Below, one piece after another: positions 31,298 through 38,396 of a stretch of 38,396 bases of DNA (position 1 is its first letter; each line of letters opens with the position of its first letter). Source of the DNA: Dyadobacter soli. GTDB lineage: Bacteria; Bacteroidota; Bacteroidia; Cytophagales; Spirosomataceae. Below the pieces are notes generated by a model, which made no database searches, was not told where the DNA came from, and saw only the letters and a list, made by a program, of their open reading frames with translations. Where the stretch lies: positions 1 through 38,396 of the forward strand of contig NZ_FNAN01000036.1 of assembly GCF_900101885.1 (NCBI RefSeq). Direction: 5' to 3'. Both the position numbers and the translations under genes were made by a program.

Positions 31298-32779
31298 TCA
31301 ATATCCCTCGTTCTGCACAATCGCCGGGCTGCTCGTTGATACCACGAGCGTCGGGATCGGGTAGAGGAGCTGGTAAGCCTTGATCGGCGTCGAAACACCC
31401 ACCGTGGGTTTGCCCGGGCCGGATAGCTTCGCATTCATGACGGTCATCGCGCGGTCGGTACGCAACAGATCGAACCAGCGATGGCCTTCAAACGGCGATT
31501 CGAGGCGCTCTTCGTTGTACACGGCCGTTTTGAATGTGTCGTAACTCAAACCGGCAAGATCCGTCAGGCCTGCACGCTTCCGCACGAGGTTAATGGCCGC
31601 ATAGGCGTCGGCAACGGGGCCTTTGTTGGCTTCGTTGAGTGCCTCGGCGTAGTTGAGCAGCACATCGGCGTAGCGGATCACATACCAGTCGGCGCCCGAA
31701 TCGGCATTGCCGCCACCCGTTTCGCGCTCCACGTAACCGCGGATGTATTTGGCAGCCACAAAATTACCCGCCAGCGTGTATCCGTCGGCGATGTTGTTCC
31801 GGCGGATGTCGCCTTCCGTGTACGCCGCAGCGACATCTTCGGTAGGCTGGTTAAACCCAAATGCCCCGCCGGTAGGGACTACACCCCCCTGCGAGCCGAC
31901 AGGCGCAAAGTGATTGGGCAGGTTGGAGCCCAGCCCGTTCGACATCGTCCGGTATTGTACCTGCAAGACGGCTTCCGCATTTCCCTGCTGGCTCGCTTTA
32001 TACAAATTGGCATATACAGGCAGCAAACTATAAGTACCCGCCGTTACTACTTTCTTGAATTCCGCAGCAGCTTCGGCGTATTTCTTTTGTGTCAGATAAA
32101 CCTGTCCAAGCAGGCTTTGCGCAGCGCCTTTTGTCATTTTTCCGGTTTCGGCGGCAGGGTAAGAGGCTGGAAGCAGTCCTCCCGCCTTCACGAGGTCGGC
32201 CTCGATTTGCGCGTATATTTCCGGCACAGAAGCGCGGCCCACTTTGTAGCTCGCGTCGATATCCGTAACAGGCTCCGTCACCAATGGAACGCCGCCCCAA
32301 AGCCGCACCAGGTTGAAATAGGCGAGCGATCTCAGCGCAAGCGCTTCGCCGGTGTACTGTTGTTTCAGGTTATCCGCCACGGGCGAGGCATCGATGCGGG
32401 CGAGAATGCTGTTTGTCCGCCCGATGAGTATGTAGCTGGTTTGCCAGAATGCGGTAAGGTGCTCATTGTCGGTTGTCTCACGAAACTCGTCGATATTCTT
32501 TTTCGCATCGTTACCGCCGCCGCCGGGGCCGAGCTCGGTGGTATTGTCGGAACGCAGGTCGACCAGCAGCGAATAGTACCCATTGCCCGAATACACCTGT
32601 CCGAGCGCATTGTAGGCACCCACCACTGCCTGCCGGAAGTCGGATTCGGTTTTGAAAAAATCCGTTTCACCAATTTGTGAAATGGGCTTGGAGGCGAGGA
32701 AATCTTCACAGGAGGTGCCCGAAAACGCGAGGACAACGAGGGCGACGGCTATTTTTATATTTTTTGAGATCATCATCAT
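31298..32779 (-). CDS. SusD/RagB family outer-membrane glycan-binding lipoprotein
   Basis: A 493-residue protein when started at the first of three consecutive ATGs (32779); the frame reaches back to 32833 into the SusC gene. The lipoprotein signal ends LAFSGTSC. The N-terminal SusD-like helices and TPR-type repeats (about 20-230) and the C-terminal RagB/SusD domain with RYADVLLNYAEALNEAN are clear. SusD proteins form the lid of the SusC channel and capture oligosaccharides on the surface. It follows SusC by 31 bp. Confidence 0.96.
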   Translation of the reverse strand: MMMISKNIKIAVALVVLAFSGTSCEDFLASKPISQIGETDFFKTESDFRQAVVGAYNALGQVYSGNGYYSLLVDLRSDNTTELGPGGGGNDAKKNIDEFRETTDNEHLTAFWQTSYILIGRTNSILARIDASPVADNLKQQYTGEALALRSLAYFNLVRLWGGVPLVTEPVTDIDASYKVGRASVPEIYAQIEADLVKAGGLLPASYPAAETGKMTKGAAQSLLGQVYLTQKKYAEAAAEFKKVVTAGTYSLLPVYANLYKASQQGNAEAVLQVQYRTMSNGLGSNLPNHFAPVGSQGGVVPTGGAFGFNQPTEDVAAAYTEGDIRRNNIADGYTLAGNFVAAKYIRGYVERETGGGNADSGADWYVIRYADVLLNYAEALNEANKGPVADAYAAINLVRKRAGLTDLAGLSYDTFKTAVYNEERLESPFEGHRWFDLLRTDRAMTVMNAKLSGPGKPTVGVSTPIKAYQLLYPIPTLVVSTSSPAIVQNEGY

Positions 32780-32810
32780 GAATGTTAAAGGTTGATCAGG
32801 GTTCAATGGA

Positions 32811-35800
32811 TCAGAAACCAAGGTTGAGGCCAAATGTGTAGGTTCTTGCCACAGGATAAGTGCCGTAATCCATCCCCGGCGTGAGCGCGGACGAGATCCA
32901 CGGATCGCCCTCCGTCGTGTTCACCTCGGGATTATAGCCCGAATATTTGGTGAAAGTGTGCAGGTTCTGGATGTTCACGTAAGCCCGCGCATTTTTAAGA
33001 ATGGTCCCATTCAGGATTTTGCCCAATTTGTAACCGATCGTGATGTTCCGGATGCGCAGGAAAGAAGCGTCTTCCACGTACCACGATGAAATGTTGCGGT
33101 TGTTCGCCGCATTATTCGCACCCCAGGTCTTGCCATCGCCAGGCTCTTCCGGGGAGCGCCAGTAGTTGTTCGAAAGTGACGCATTGTTCCGGTAAACGCT
33201 CCGCTTGGTCAGGTTGATCACCTCCACATCCTGCACGCCTTGCAGCGAAACACCGAAGTCGAAATTGCCGACATTGAAGGTATTCGTGATGCCGTAGGTG
33301 AATTTTGGCAGGTTGTTTCCGATAATGGTTCTATCAAAGTCATTGATCAGCCCGTCGCCGTTCAGGTCTTTGAACCGTACATCGCCCGGAAATGTGTTAG
33401 GCAAATGCGCAGAGGCGTCTACTTCTTCCTGGGTATTGTAAATGCCGTCGAAAACCAGTCCATAGTAACTTCCCAGCGGCTTGCCGATTTGGGTAATGTG
33501 GGTCAGGGAATTTTCCTGTGCGCGGTTGGCCACGATAATCGGCGCACCGCTCGCACCGAGCGATTCCACCTTGTTGGTATTGAAGGAAATGTTGGCATTG
33601 GTGGTCCAGGTAAATTTCTCACGCTGGAAATTCCTTGTTTCCAATGCAATTTCCACCCCTTTGTTACGCAGGCTGCCCAGGTTGCGCAGCGCGGTTTCAT
33701 AACCTGTCGATAGCGGCACGGGCACGTTGAGGAGCAAGTCGGAAGTTAGCTTGTTATAATAGTCGAGATTCAGGTAAAGGCGGTTTTGAAAAAGCCCCAA
33801 ATCCAATCCTAAATCCACTTCTTTGGCTTTTTCCCAACCCAAAAGCGGGTTGCTTAGCGACCCTTGTGCCAAACCGTTGAGGATAGAACCGTCGCCAGCG
33901 CCCAGGATGTAATTGGCGCTGCTGATGAGCCCAACGGAAGCGTAGTCGGGGATCTGGTTGTTACCGATCAATCCATAGCTCGCCCGCACTTTCAGCTCGC
34001 TTACCGCAGGCACATTGGCCATAAATGCTTCCTGGCCGATTCGCCATCCCACTGAAGCAGAAGGAAAGTTCCCCCATTTATTATCGGCACCGAAGCGCGA
34101 CGAGCCATCGCGACGGAAAGTGGCCGTCAGGAAGTATTTTTCATTGAAATTATAAGTAGCCCGGCTCAGCAACGAAACCAGCGTCCACTGCGACTTGCTG
34201 GAACTTCCGCCCGTGACGATACCCGCATTAAGCGTAGGCACAAGGTCGTTCGGGAAAGAGTTGGCGCTCACCGTGGTGGAATTGAAGGTCGATTTTTGTT
34301 CCGTCAAACCCACGAGCACATTCACATTGTGTTTTCCGGCAAAAGAGTTGTCGTAAGTCAGCGTGTTTTCATTAATCCAGCTGATGTTGGCAGATGAAAA
34401 CGAACGGCCGTTGGAAGGGCTGACACTGATGTAGGAAGGCGAAAACCGGTCGTTGCTGAACGTGTTGACGTCCGCATTGATACTGGTTTTAAATTGTAGG
34501 TTTTTCAAAATATCAACCGTGGTGAACAAGCTACCGACGGTGCTGAACTGGTTCATCGTATTCTTGATGCCTTCCCCGAAAGCCAGCGGGTTGTTGTAAA
34601 TGATATTCTGCGTGGTACCATCATCGAAATGCAGCGTGTAGGACCTGGAATAGGCGCCATCGGCCGTACGCACCGGATAAAATCCGGGAGTTGACATCAC
34701 CGTCACGGCCACGGCGCCGTAATCCTGGATTCCGCCCGAAGTAGCAATGCGGTTATTGGTGTAGGACGGCGCCACACGCGCACCTACTCTGATCCTGTCC
34801 GACACTTTCGCATCCACATTCAGCCGGAATGCATATTTTTTGAAGCCGGAATTGACAATAAGCCCTTCCTGGTTCTGGTAATTGCCCGACACGTAATACC
34901 GTGCATTCTCAGTCCCGCCGGAAGCTGCAATCTGGTAATTCTGAATCGGAGCGCGGCGGTAAAGCACGTCTTGCCAGTCGGTGTAGGGGTGTGCCGAAGG
35001 GTTTTTGAACTCGTCGGGGATTTTGAAGCCCGGTCCGCTCCGTGCTGAGTTCGGGTCCGTCGCTTTTCCACCGGCGCGTACCCAGTCGGTATTACGCATG
35101 TCGATCTGTCGGCGCGCATATTCCTCGTTGGTCATCAATCCCACTCTTTTTGCAATCTCCTGGAAGCCGTAGCTGGCATTCACGCTGATCTGCGACTTAC
35201 CCGCCGCGCCCTGTTTGGTAGTGATAATGACAACACCATTCGAGCCCCGCGATCCGTAAATGGACGTAGCTGCTGCGTCTTTGAGTACATCAATTGATTG
35301 AATATCACCAGGGTTAATGCTTGCCAGCGGGTTAACCGGAGACTGGCTTCCGATGCCGCCGCCCTGGGCGCCCGCATTACTCACCGAGTTATCCAACGGC
35401 ACCCCGTCGATCACATATAAAGGAGAGTTGCCCGCCGTAATGGAGCCCGTTCCCCTGATTTTGATCGACAAGCCGCCACCCGGCGCAGCGGACGTTTGCT
35501 GCACCTGCACCCCGGCCATCTGCCCGGCCAGCGCCTCGCCGAACGACACCACCGGCCTGTCCTGGATCTGCCGCGCCCCAACAGACGCCACCGAACCGGT
35601 AATTTCCCGCTTCGACTGGCTGCCATATCCCACCACGACCACCTCGTTCAACGAGCGGTCGCTGTTTTCAAGCTGGGGCGAAATGACCGAGCGGTTCCCA
35701 ACGCGTTCTTCCAAATCACCATATCCTATATACGTAAATAACAATGTGCTGCTCGCAGGCACCTGGATCTTGTAATTGCCATCCGCATCCGACGTCACGC

Positions 35801-36026
35801 CATCCGTGCCGCCCTTCACCCGAATGGAAACGCCCACGAGCGGCTGCCCGGTTGCCTTCTCGGTAACCTGGCCATTCACAGTCACTTGGCTCCCGCGCCC
35901 GGCGTTCTGCGCCTGCGCGGTACTACAACATACATATAGCATTAACATCGCAAACAGCATTCGCAAAGTCACCCCGCACGCCCGGCGGAGGGAATTATAG
36001 CTTTCAGTAAACATTTGGTTTCCCAT
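32811..36026 (-). CDS. SusC/RagA family TonB-linked outer-membrane transporter
   Basis: A 1071-residue transporter of normal size. A signal peptide ending CCSTAQAQ is followed by a carboxypeptidase-regulatory-like domain (about 48-125, VNGQVTEKATGQPLVGVSIR), a plug domain with SLNEVVVVGYGSQ and VIDGVPLDN, and a long beta-barrel ending in GLNLGF. It imports glycans or glycopeptides with energy from TonB. It has no N-terminal STN domain, so it is not the anti-sigma-signalling type. SusD lies immediately downstream. Confidence 0.97.
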   Translation of the reverse strand: MGNQMFTESYNSLRRACGVTLRMLFAMLMLYVCCSTAQAQNAGRGSQVTVNGQVTEKATGQPLVGVSIRVKGGTDGVTSDADGNYKIQVPASSTLLFTYIGYGDLEERVGNRSVISPQLENSDRSLNEVVVVGYGSQSKREITGSVASVGARQIQDRPVVSFGEALAGQMAGVQVQQTSAAPGGGLSIKIRGTGSITAGNSPLYVIDGVPLDNSVSNAGAQGGGIGSQSPVNPLASINPGDIQSIDVLKDAAATSIYGSRGSNGVVIITTKQGAAGKSQISVNASYGFQEIAKRVGLMTNEEYARRQIDMRNTDWVRAGGKATDPNSARSGPGFKIPDEFKNPSAHPYTDWQDVLYRRAPIQNYQIAASGGTENARYYVSGNYQNQEGLIVNSGFKKYAFRLNVDAKVSDRIRVGARVAPSYTNNRIATSGGIQDYGAVAVTVMSTPGFYPVRTADGAYSRSYTLHFDDGTTQNIIYNNPLAFGEGIKNTMNQFSTVGSLFTTVDILKNLQFKTSINADVNTFSNDRFSPSYISVSPSNGRSFSSANISWINENTLTYDNSFAGKHNVNVLVGLTEQKSTFNSTTVSANSFPNDLVPTLNAGIVTGGSSSKSQWTLVSLLSRATYNFNEKYFLTATFRRDGSSRFGADNKWGNFPSASVGWRIGQEAFMANVPAVSELKVRASYGLIGNNQIPDYASVGLISSANYILGAGDGSILNGLAQGSLSNPLLGWEKAKEVDLGLDLGLFQNRLYLNLDYYNKLTSDLLLNVPVPLSTGYETALRNLGSLRNKGVEIALETRNFQREKFTWTTNANISFNTNKVESLGASGAPIIVANRAQENSLTHITQIGKPLGSYYGLVFDGIYNTQEEVDASAHLPNTFPGDVRFKDLNGDGLINDFDRTIIGNNLPKFTYGITNTFNVGNFDFGVSLQGVQDVEVINLTKRSVYRNNASLSNNYWRSPEEPGDGKTWGANNAANNRNISSWYVEDASFLRIRNITIGYKLGKILNGTILKNARAYVNIQNLHTFTKYSGYNPEVNTTEGDPWISSALTPGMDYGTYPVARTYTFGLNLGF

Positions 36027-36078
36027 AGGTAATGGAAGGTTAACGGTCTAGATGTGATTGATTCGAAAGGTATCGAAA

Positions 36079-36086
36079 CAAATATA
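36079..36086 (-). promoter_or_regulatory. SusC operon -7 promoter element
   Basis: The minus-strand sequence TATATTTG fits TAnnTTTG and lies about 53 bp upstream of the SusC start. The surrounding DNA is very AT-rich. A TTTCG at 36102-36106 is only a weak candidate for the -33 box. Confidence 0.45.
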
Positions 36087-36230
36087 ATCTTATTATTGAA
36101 ACGAAAGTATATTACGTAAGAAAAAATTAATAAATACGTATTAAAAAGAAAGGTTACGGAGGTTTTGGGAAATTAATTTGGGGTTTTCAAGCTCGTGGAC
36201 ATTGATAGTTGAAAATTTTATCTTTACCCT

Positions 36231-36857
36231 ATGAAAAAACACACACCTAACCATGATACCTTCATCAGGGCCATTATGGGCAACCAGCAGATCGCCCTGG
36301 ACTATTTTCGGGCCTGCATCCCGCAGCACATCCTCGACCTGCTGGACTTTTCCACCCTCCGGCAACTTCCCGATACGTACGTGTCGAAGGATCTGCAAAA
36401 ATCCATGTCAGACATTGTTTACGCCTGCCAGAAGGTGGACGGTAAAGGAGAAGTGAAGATTTCGCTGCTTGTTGAGCACAAAAGCTATGTCGACCCATAC
36501 ACGCCGATCCAGATCGGGAGCTACATCTTTTCCGGGCTTTTGAAACAGATTGGAGACGGCGAAAGTCCCTCCCTGATCATTCCCATCCTACTGTATCACG
36601 GCAAAGTCCGATGGGAGTACAAAACGCTTGTCGATCTCTTCGAAGATATGGAACCGGCGTTACAGGAATTTGTGCCCGACTACCAGTATATTTTCCACAA
36701 CCTCGGCCAGATTTCCGATGATGAGACTCAGTCGCTGCACAACAAATTTCTGGCCGCATCGCTGCTCGCGATGAAATATAGTGCTTTGAAGGATGCGCTT
36801 GGTGCATTGATTCCCACGATACTGACGCTGGCGGATGAGATGGACAAGAACTTGTAA
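36231..36857 (+). CDS. Rpn/PD-(D/E)XK family nuclease, N-terminal part (interrupted gene)
   Basis: A 208-residue product that contains the complete catalytic domain of the Rpn (recombination-promoting nuclease, transposase_31) family: the opening HDTFIRAIMGNQQIALDYF, D61 and the E82-H83-K84 motif (LLVEHKSY). Full-length family members have about 300 residues. Here the frame stops at TAA 36855-36857 and then continues in the same frame, without further stops, to 37148. One nonsense change therefore explains the split. The nuclease part may still be expressed as a shorter protein. Rpn proteins in Escherichia coli have been linked to DNA cleavage, recombination and phage defence. Confidence 0.85.
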   Translation: MKKHTPNHDTFIRAIMGNQQIALDYFRACIPQHILDLLDFSTLRQLPDTYVSKDLQKSMSDIVYACQKVDGKGEVKISLLVEHKSYVDPYTPIQIGSYIFSGLLKQIGDGESPSLIIPILLYHGKVRWEYKTLVDLFEDMEPALQEFVPDYQYIFHNLGQISDDETQSLHNKFLAASLLAMKYSALKDALGALIPTILTLADEMDKNL

Positions 36858-36956
36858 AGCAGCCTCATTGTTTATATTTTCGTAAACAGCGGACTCAGTG
36901 AAGCTCAATTGTTAGACCTAGTCGCATCACTACAAATTCAAAGTAAGGACACGATT

Positions 36957-37148
36957 ATGAACACCTTGGAAATATTCGAAGAAAAGGGCCGGAAGAAAGG
37001 CGTTGAGGAGGGCAAACAGGAAACTACGCATAAATCTGTGAGGAACATGATCAAGCAATCTTCACTTACAAATGAGCAGATCGCTTCAATCATGGAAGTA
37101 AGTGTAAATTATGTCGCGGAGATCCGGGAAGATTTAGCGGCTGAATAG
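36957..37148 (+). CDS. Candidate intragenic RpnS-like small protein
   Basis: ATG 36957, in frame with the Rpn gene, is preceded by AAGGA with a 7-nt spacer, an unusually good ribosome-binding site for this window. It would make a 63-residue protein: a charged EKGRKKGVEEGKQE helix and a C-terminal helix-turn-helix-like segment SLTNEQIASIMEVSVNYVAE. Published work on E. coli Rpn genes describes small C-terminal proteins made from internal starts that block the full-length toxin, and this matches that layout. A TTG at 36909 is another possible start. Expression is not shown. Confidence 0.5.
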   Translation: MNTLEIFEEKGRKKGVEEGKQETTHKSVRNMIKQSSLTNEQIASIMEVSVNYVAEIREDLAAE

Positions 37149-37178
37149 TTTGAGATTGCAGGTTTTGGGATTTTACCC

Positions 37179-37493
37179 TTACTCTCCGATGATAATATTC
37201 AGATTCGGTAGCTCGACTTGCAATTTTACCTTTGCTTTCAAAGCTGTAAAGACTCTCAGCAGCGTATCCATCGTGGCGTTACTGGCGTTGCTTTCAAGTC
37301 GCGATATTTGCGCTTTTTGAACACCAATTAGTTTCCCCAATTCTTCTTGGGTCAGGTTTCGTTCCTTTCTTGTTTCTTTGATTGCTTTGCCAATTAAGTC
37401 CATTTGAAGTTCATACTCGAATATATCACGCTCCGGAGTTCCTATTTTTCCGATCAGTTTATCCTGAACTTCGTCTAGTGTATACGCCTTCAT
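37179..37493 (-). CDS. HigA-like XRE antitoxin
   Basis: A 104-residue protein with a Cro/C1-type helix-turn-helix in its second half (TRKERNLTQEELGKLIGVQK to AQISRLES). The N-terminal part (about 1-35) probably contacts the toxin. Its start overlaps the toxin stop by 4 bp, with the toxin gene first, the order typical of HigBA systems. It should neutralise the toxin and repress the operon. It converges on the Rpn gene with a 30-bp gap. Confidence 0.92.
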   Translation of the reverse strand: MKAYTLDEVQDKLIGKIGTPERDIFEYELQMDLIGKAIKETRKERNLTQEELGKLIGVQKAQISRLESNASNATMDTLLRVFTALKAKVKLQVELPNLNIIIGE

Positions 37494-37843
37494 CTTTTCT
37501 TGTTTAATTGCTTTGCTAAAAAATACTTAGTGCGAATGTTCACGGCTCTCTGGATCTCATTGTCCGGAACCTTGCTTCTTTTCTTTATAAATCCGTGGGT
37601 CGAAATTACTAACGTATCAGTAGCTAACGATTTGTCCCAGAAAGCAAGAAGTCTGTATTGAATACCTTGGTAAAGTGTTCTAAACTCCCAAATGTCGTCA
37701 GTCAATTTCTTAAAAAGTTTCGGGTCGGCATTTACTTGCGACTTACGGATATTATAAAGAATTTTTTCGTAATGCTTTCGTTCGAGCCCGCTCAGGAATT
37801 CAAGCGCGTCGTCTAAGATTACAATTTCGAAAAGTTTATCCAT
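37490..37843 (-). CDS. HigB-like toxin (RelE superfamily, Gp49-type)
   Basis: A 117-residue protein of the phage-derived Gp49/RelE-like family. Typical segments are FKKLTDDIWEFRTLYQGIQYRLLAFW and VISTHGFIKKRSKVPDNEIQRA. Related toxins cut mRNA on the ribosome. It is the first gene of a toxin-antitoxin pair and overlaps the antitoxin by 4 bp. A -7 element is visible 20 bp upstream. Confidence 0.92.
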   Translation of the reverse strand: MDKLFEIVILDDALEFLSGLERKHYEKILYNIRKSQVNADPKLFKKLTDDIWEFRTLYQGIQYRLLAFWDKSLATDTLVISTHGFIKKRSKVPDNEIQRAVNIRTKYFLAKQLNKKR

Positions 37844-37862
37844 GTATAGTGTGTCTTTAAGG

Positions 37863-37893
37863 CAAATGTAAGAATAGTTTCGTTAAATGTAAA
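37863..37893 (-). promoter_or_regulatory. HigBA promoter
   Basis: On the minus strand TACATTTG (37863-37870) fits TAnnTTTG. TTTA at 37890-37893, 19 bp upstream, is one base from the TTTG -33 box. The spacing is the normal one for Bacteroidota, and the toxin start lies 20 bp downstream. Confidence 0.55.
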
Positions 37894-38046
37894 CTCTGGT
37901 TTTTGTTAATTTGTATGTTGTGTATCCTGGTGATTCCAGAGTTGGTGGCTCCGCGGAAGCCAATCAGGGAAAGCAGCCGCAGAGCGGCTCCCTGTTTGTA
38001 ACTAGTCAGATCCACGCCCGAGGAACGGGCCCCGGCGGGGCCTCCT
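37892..38046. other. Hairpin-rich non-coding element
   Basis: Between the HigB promoter and the insertion sequence lie several strong stems: AACTCTGG/CCAGAGTT (37892-37899 and 37936-37943), GGCT/AGCC around a CCGCGG core (near 37947-37961), AGCCGC/GCGGCT with an AGA loop (37975-37989, extended by CAGGG/CCCTG), and GGCCCC/GGGGCC with a GGC loop (38028-38042). The GC-rich stems stand out from the AT-rich surroundings. This could be a repeated element, a small RNA or a mobile-element end; no function is assigned. Confidence 0.5.
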
Positions 38047-38065
38047 AATCAATTGTCGTTTGTCT

Positions 38066-38396
38066 TGTCCTGAAATAGGTTTACACCAACCAATTTCAAA
38101 ATGGGTAAGATATTTTTCAAAAAGGACGGTAATTTGTTTACCGATGAGGAGCGGCACCAGATCATCAAGGAGTATCTTTCGACTGACTATTCAAAGCTTG
38201 AAATTTGGAAGAAATATACGAGCCAGAGCAAAGAACGCGGCCATCTGCTGCGCTGGATGCGAAAGTTGGGCTACGATTCAAAAACCAAAGTTTTAAAAGG
38301 TAATTCAGGGTTGAGGCCTAGGAGTATGGCAAAGGGAAAACAGGAAAAGAAAAAGGTTGTTTCCGATAGTACACCTTCCGAAACAATCCAGTTGGA
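38066..38396 (+). mobile_element. Insertion sequence, left part (truncated by window end)
   Basis: A transposase-type reading frame starts at 38101 and runs off the window. TGTCCTGAAATAGGT at 38066-38080 is a candidate left end, by its position 35 bp before the start codon. The other end and target duplication are outside the window. Confidence 0.5.
38101..38396 (+). CDS. Transposase OrfA-like helix-turn-helix protein, partial
   Basis: Opens MGKIFFKKDGNLFTDEERHQ and continues with a helix-turn-helix-like region (IIKEYLSTDYSKLEIWKKY, then RGHLLRWMRKLGYDSK). It is followed by a basic, lysine-rich tail still open at the window edge (98 codons seen). This resembles the small first protein of IS3-like elements in Bacteroidota, which binds the element ends. 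The downstream catalytic protein is not in the window, so the family call is tentative. Confidence 0.65.
   Translation, partial: MGKIFFKKDGNLFTDEERHQIIKEYLSTDYSKLEIWKKYTSQSKERGHLLRWMRKLGYDSKTKVLKGNSGLRPRSMAKGKQEKKKVVSDSTPSETIQL

Larger units (their letters stand above)
36231..37148 (+). pseudogene. Full-length Rpn reading frame interrupted by one stop codon
   Basis: The combined frame has 306 codons, which agrees with the family length. Both sides of the internal TAA look like conserved Rpn sequence: DEMDKNL before it, SSLIVYIFVNSGLSEAQLLD after it. There is no frameshift. This may be a recent inactivating mutation, a sequencing error or a stop that is read through; the sequence alone cannot decide. 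Confidence 0.75.

Noticed and set aside
31481..32680. Long plus-strand open frame of 399 codons opposite SusD
   Set aside because: It lies antisense to a clear SusD gene and its translation has no family features; it is a by-product of GC-rich codon use.

Overview
The window looks like chromosomal DNA from a Bacteroidota bacterium, most likely a Cytophagales/Spirosomataceae relative such as Dyadobacter; the genus is a guess. The evidence is a SusC/SusD pair, two proteins with type IX secretion (T9SS) C-terminal sorting domains, a 7TMR-DISM histidine kinase, weak ribosome-binding sites, and several promoters with a TAnnTTTG -7 element. No rRNA, tRNA or CRISPR array was seen.

Layout. 1-1454: a TetR regulator and the SDR reductase it probably controls, with three copies of one 22-bp palindrome as operators. 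1558-7689: a block holding a lipoprotein, glycosyltransferase, histidine kinase and response regulator on the minus strand, plus an ArsR/SRPBCC pair on the plus strand. This block is flanked by two 137-bp direct repeats (about 91% identical). Each repeat holds the 3' end of an SDR gene meeting the 3' end of a sigma-54 activator gene, so the block appears to have been inserted into an ancestral convergent SDR/activator pair. 7740-11935: that sigma-54 activator and its TPR histidine kinase. 12152-17119: a compact set of two alpha/beta hydrolases, an exported amidohydrolase and an outer-membrane porin, followed by a DUF2927 lipoprotein. 18800-22741: msrA, a VOC protein, a second sigma-54 activator and an NmrA-like reductase preceded by a good sigma-54 promoter with an upstream palindrome. 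22829-28876: a BspA-like repeat surface protein, a stretch of gene remnants, and a secreted SGNH esterase. 28869-36026: a glycan-use locus (SusC, SusD, GH20-like hydrolase). 36231-38396: a mobile or defence-like end with an Rpn-type nuclease split by one in-frame stop, a candidate intragenic antitoxin, a HigBA-type toxin-antitoxin pair, a hairpin-rich non-coding element and the start of an insertion sequence.

Working together. The window is dominated by sense-and-respond modules (TetR, ArsR, two two-component systems, two sigma-54 activators), each next to a small enzyme set, and by exported glycan or small-molecule degradation. The most unusual items are the split Rpn gene with its internal start, the repeat-flanked block, and the sigma-54 promoter and palindrome beside the second activator.
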